Shown here in pieces: positions 62,139 to 64,000 of a DNA stretch of 64,000 nucleotides; position 1 is the stretch's first letter; every line of letters starts with the position of its first letter. Both the position numbers and the translations under genes were made by a program. The stretch comes from Ilyobacter_A sp963675185 (GTDB taxonomy: Bacteria; Fusobacteriota; Fusobacteriia; Fusobacteriales; Fusobacteriaceae): the NCBI GenBank assembly GCA_963675185.2, contig CAXXOH010000001.1:186001-250000 (forward strand), in the 5' to 3' direction. The notes beneath the pieces are model-generated. The model was not told the DNA's origin and made no database searches. It saw nothing but the letters and a program-made list of their open reading frames with translations.

Positions 62139-63644
62139 CTACATTACCTCCTTTGCTTTGCTGCGGATAGAGTGATAATTAGACTCTACTTTAAGCATTA
62201 TCACTGCGATTACAAATGATCCCAGTACAAAGAAACCTCCGTATTTTGCTATTGCTTCAATCGAGTATCCTTCGTAAGGGATTTTAAGGTCAGTTCTTAT
62301 GTTGAGTATGGTCATTATACCCAATAAAGCCGGAGTTATATATTTTAAGCATACATTCCACCATTTTCCAACTTGGAAATCGGATAGTGGGTTAACATAC
62401 GATCTTACGCTTTCTAGGTTAAAGAACCAAGCAAGCATAACTATCTCTATAAGTCCTGCAAGAGCTACACCGTAGTTATTTATATAATGGTCCACTATAT
62501 CCAAGATATAAAGCCCTGCTCCTGTAGCAAAAATCATAGAAACCAGATACCCGATACCACAGCTTATGCTAAGTGCTTTAATACGGCTCATATTAAATCT
62601 GTCTGCGATACTCGATGAAAAAGTTTCTACAAGTGAAATGCTGGAAGATATACCTGCGAAAACAAGTGAACCGAAGAACATAACTGCAAATAGGCTGTTC
62701 ATTCCAGGCAGTGCGTTTATCGCCTTAGGGAAGACTATGAAAGCTAACCCTACTCCTGCACTTGCCACTTCTTGTACAGGGACTCCCTGTGATTTGGCCA
62801 TGTATCCTAATATACTGAATACTGCTATTCCTGATAATAAGCTGAAGCTACAGTTACCAAAACCGGTAATGAATGCGTTATTTACTATGTCAGACTCTTT
62901 AGGCAGGTAGCTTGAGTAAGCAAGCATTATTCCAAATGCTATACTAAGTGAATAGAATACTTGACCATAGGCAGCCAGCCATACTCTTCCATCGGCTAAT
63001 TTGCTGAAATCAGGTTTGAAGTAGTAGTCCAATCCATCAATAGCTCCAGGTAGGGTAAGTCCTCTTACTACCATTATTAATAGCGATACCACAAGCATTG
63101 GCATAAGTATTTTATTGGCTTTCTCGATTCCGTTTTTTACTCCAAATACAGGCACTATATAGTTTACAGCCCATACTATGGTTAGCGGTATAGCGACTTT
63201 GAAGTTAAGCCCTCCTAATGACATCGGAGAGTCTGTCAACTTTAAAAAATCTCCAAACAGAAACCCTTTAGGGTCGCTTCCCCATCCTAAGTTAAAAGAA
63301 AATAGGAAATAACTCATAGCCCATGCTATTACTACTACATAATAAGTTGTTATTACGAAAGAAATAGCTGACTGCCACCACCCAAACACTTGCCACTTTT
63401 TGTTTAAAGATCCAAATACTCCAGGAGCGCTATTTCTTATTTTATGCCCAAGTCCAAATTCTAATATTAAAATCGGAATTCCTGCTGTTAGAAGGGCCAC
63501 TAAATAAGGTATTAAAAAAGCTCCTCCTCCATTACTGGCTACCGTGTAAGGGAACCTCCATATATTCCCAAGCCCTATTGCCGATCCGATGGCCGCCATT
63601 ATAAATCCTATACGTGATCCCCATTCACCTCTGTTTTTACTCAT
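62139..63644 (-). CDS. Sodium:neurotransmitter-symporter-family amino acid transporter (MetP-like)
   Basis: 501 residues from ATG 63644, after GAGGTG; a start nine codons earlier is less likely. NSS blocks are WGSRIGFIMAAIGSAIGLGN and IWRFPYTVASNGGGAFLIPY (TM1, substrate and sodium site), YSLSIAFGIMLAYSSYL (TM6) and FAGISSSISLVETFSSSIAD (TM8). About 12 membrane segments are expected. Family members import amino acids with sodium; those with a MetS subunit move methionine and alanine. The gene makes a two-gene operon with the small subunit and ends at the hairpin at 61977. Confidence 0.92.
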   Translation of the reverse strand: MSKNRGEWGSRIGFIMAAIGSAIGLGNIWRFPYTVASNGGGAFLIPYLVALLTAGIPILILEFGLGHKIRNSAPGVFGSLNKKWQVFGWWQSAISFVITTYYVVVIAWAMSYFLFSFNLGWGSDPKGFLFGDFLKLTDSPMSLGGLNFKVAIPLTIVWAVNYIVPVFGVKNGIEKANKILMPMLVVSLLIMVVRGLTLPGAIDGLDYYFKPDFSKLADGRVWLAAYGQVFYSLSIAFGIMLAYSSYLPKESDIVNNAFITGFGNCSFSLLSGIAVFSILGYMAKSQGVPVQEVASAGVGLAFIVFPKAINALPGMNSLFAVMFFGSLVFAGISSSISLVETFSSSIADRFNMSRIKALSISCGIGYLVSMIFATGAGLYILDIVDHYINNYGVALAGLIEIVMLAWFFNLESVRSYVNPLSDFQVGKWWNVCLKYITPALLGIMTILNIRTDLKIPYEGYSIEAIAKYGGFFVLGSFVIAVIMLKVESNYHSIRSKAKEVM

Positions 63645-64000
63645 ATGTTTCACCTCTTTTTTATATTTCATTTATTCATTTAATTCAGCAAAAGATTAAA
63701 AAAACTTCTATTTTTTTAATCTTTTGCTAATAAATACATGCTTTGATATATACTTATTAAAGTGGAAAACCCTTTTAAAAATAAGGAAAAACTTATTAGT
63801 TCGCTTATTATATCATTTTAATATATTTTAAGTCAATACCGTATTCTTAAATTTTTATTAAACAAGTGCTAATTTTATAGACAGTTATATATATGGTTTA
63901 TACTCAAAGTCCAAGTTTGAATACATAAATAAAACCTTTATTTTTAACTTTTAAGCCTCTCATGTATTTTCGGCCTGTAACTCTACATGCTCTGTAAAAT
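63645..64000. other. Upstream region of the NSS transporter, to the window end
   Basis: AT-rich, with no supportable gene. It must hold the transporter promoter. A-rich and T-rich runs near 63690-63730 (AAAAGATTAAAAAAAC and TTTTTAATCTTTTGC) are complementary and form a possible leader hairpin. Confidence 0.4.

Overview
The window looks like chromosomal DNA of an anaerobic, AT-rich member of the Fusobacteriota (Ilyobacter/Propionigenium/Cetobacterium-like). This is an inference from base composition, the amino-acid fermentation genes, an RNase M5 gene, an NSS transporter with a MetS subunit and many sodium-type transporters. No rRNA, tRNA or CRISPR array was recognised.

Layout. 1-4.4 kb: end of a HAD phosphatase gene, a UPF0173 metallo-hydrolase, a tiny CxxC protein, NADP-type glutamate dehydrogenase (gdhA) and an AiiA-type lactonase homologue. 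4.4-7.2 kb: one IS256-family element (IS-A1) with a second (IS-B) nested inside it, beside an IS3 remnant. 7.2-13.9 kb: a GABA-fermentation locus with a PucR-type regulator, an APC permease, 4-aminobutyrate aminotransferase and 4-hydroxybutyrate dehydrogenase. GdhA would recycle the glutamate made by the aminotransferase. Three copies of one promoter module (16-bp palindrome, 21-bp gap, -35, 17-bp spacer, -10) lie before the UPF0173 gene, before the CxxC/gdhA genes, and before a decayed UPF0173 copy between the PucR gene and the permease.

14-25 kb: a polyphosphate cluster with a Ppx/GppA, a second Ppx-like protein that has lost the ASKHA motifs but kept an HD domain, polyphosphate kinase and a CHAD-HD protein. 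An IS4-family element sits in the loop of the ppk terminator, next to a multiply frameshifted TIM-barrel pseudogene and a GT51-like transglycosylase. 25.5-35.5 kb: an IS30 element cutting an IS-B fragment, a DUF2147 protein, an isoprenyl-synthase-like protein, an OmpR/histidine kinase pair, a broken glycosyltransferase, 3-methyladenine glycosylase, RNase M5 and an OYE-family reductase.

35.6-54.5 kb: a polyol (probably inositol-type) catabolic island. It has five ribose-type substrate-binding lipoproteins but no ABC ATPase or permease, an SSS symporter, IolE-, IolH- and Hyi-like TIM-barrel isomerases, two Gfo/Idh/MocA dehydrogenases, one intact and one broken AraC regulator, and a LacI regulator with recognisable operators. 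An SBP-plus-isomerase unit has been duplicated in tandem, with one isomerase copy decayed. An intact 1,347-bp IS-A2 with an 8-bp target duplication lies inside.

54.6-64 kb: broken IS3, IS701/IS4-like and IS30 elements, fragments of a GGDEF gene and of a glycerate kinase gene, two methyltransferases (one is RlmF), a YjbQ protein and a MetP/MetS-type sodium:amino-acid transporter. Overall the window shows heavy IS traffic and gene decay around several intact metabolic modules.
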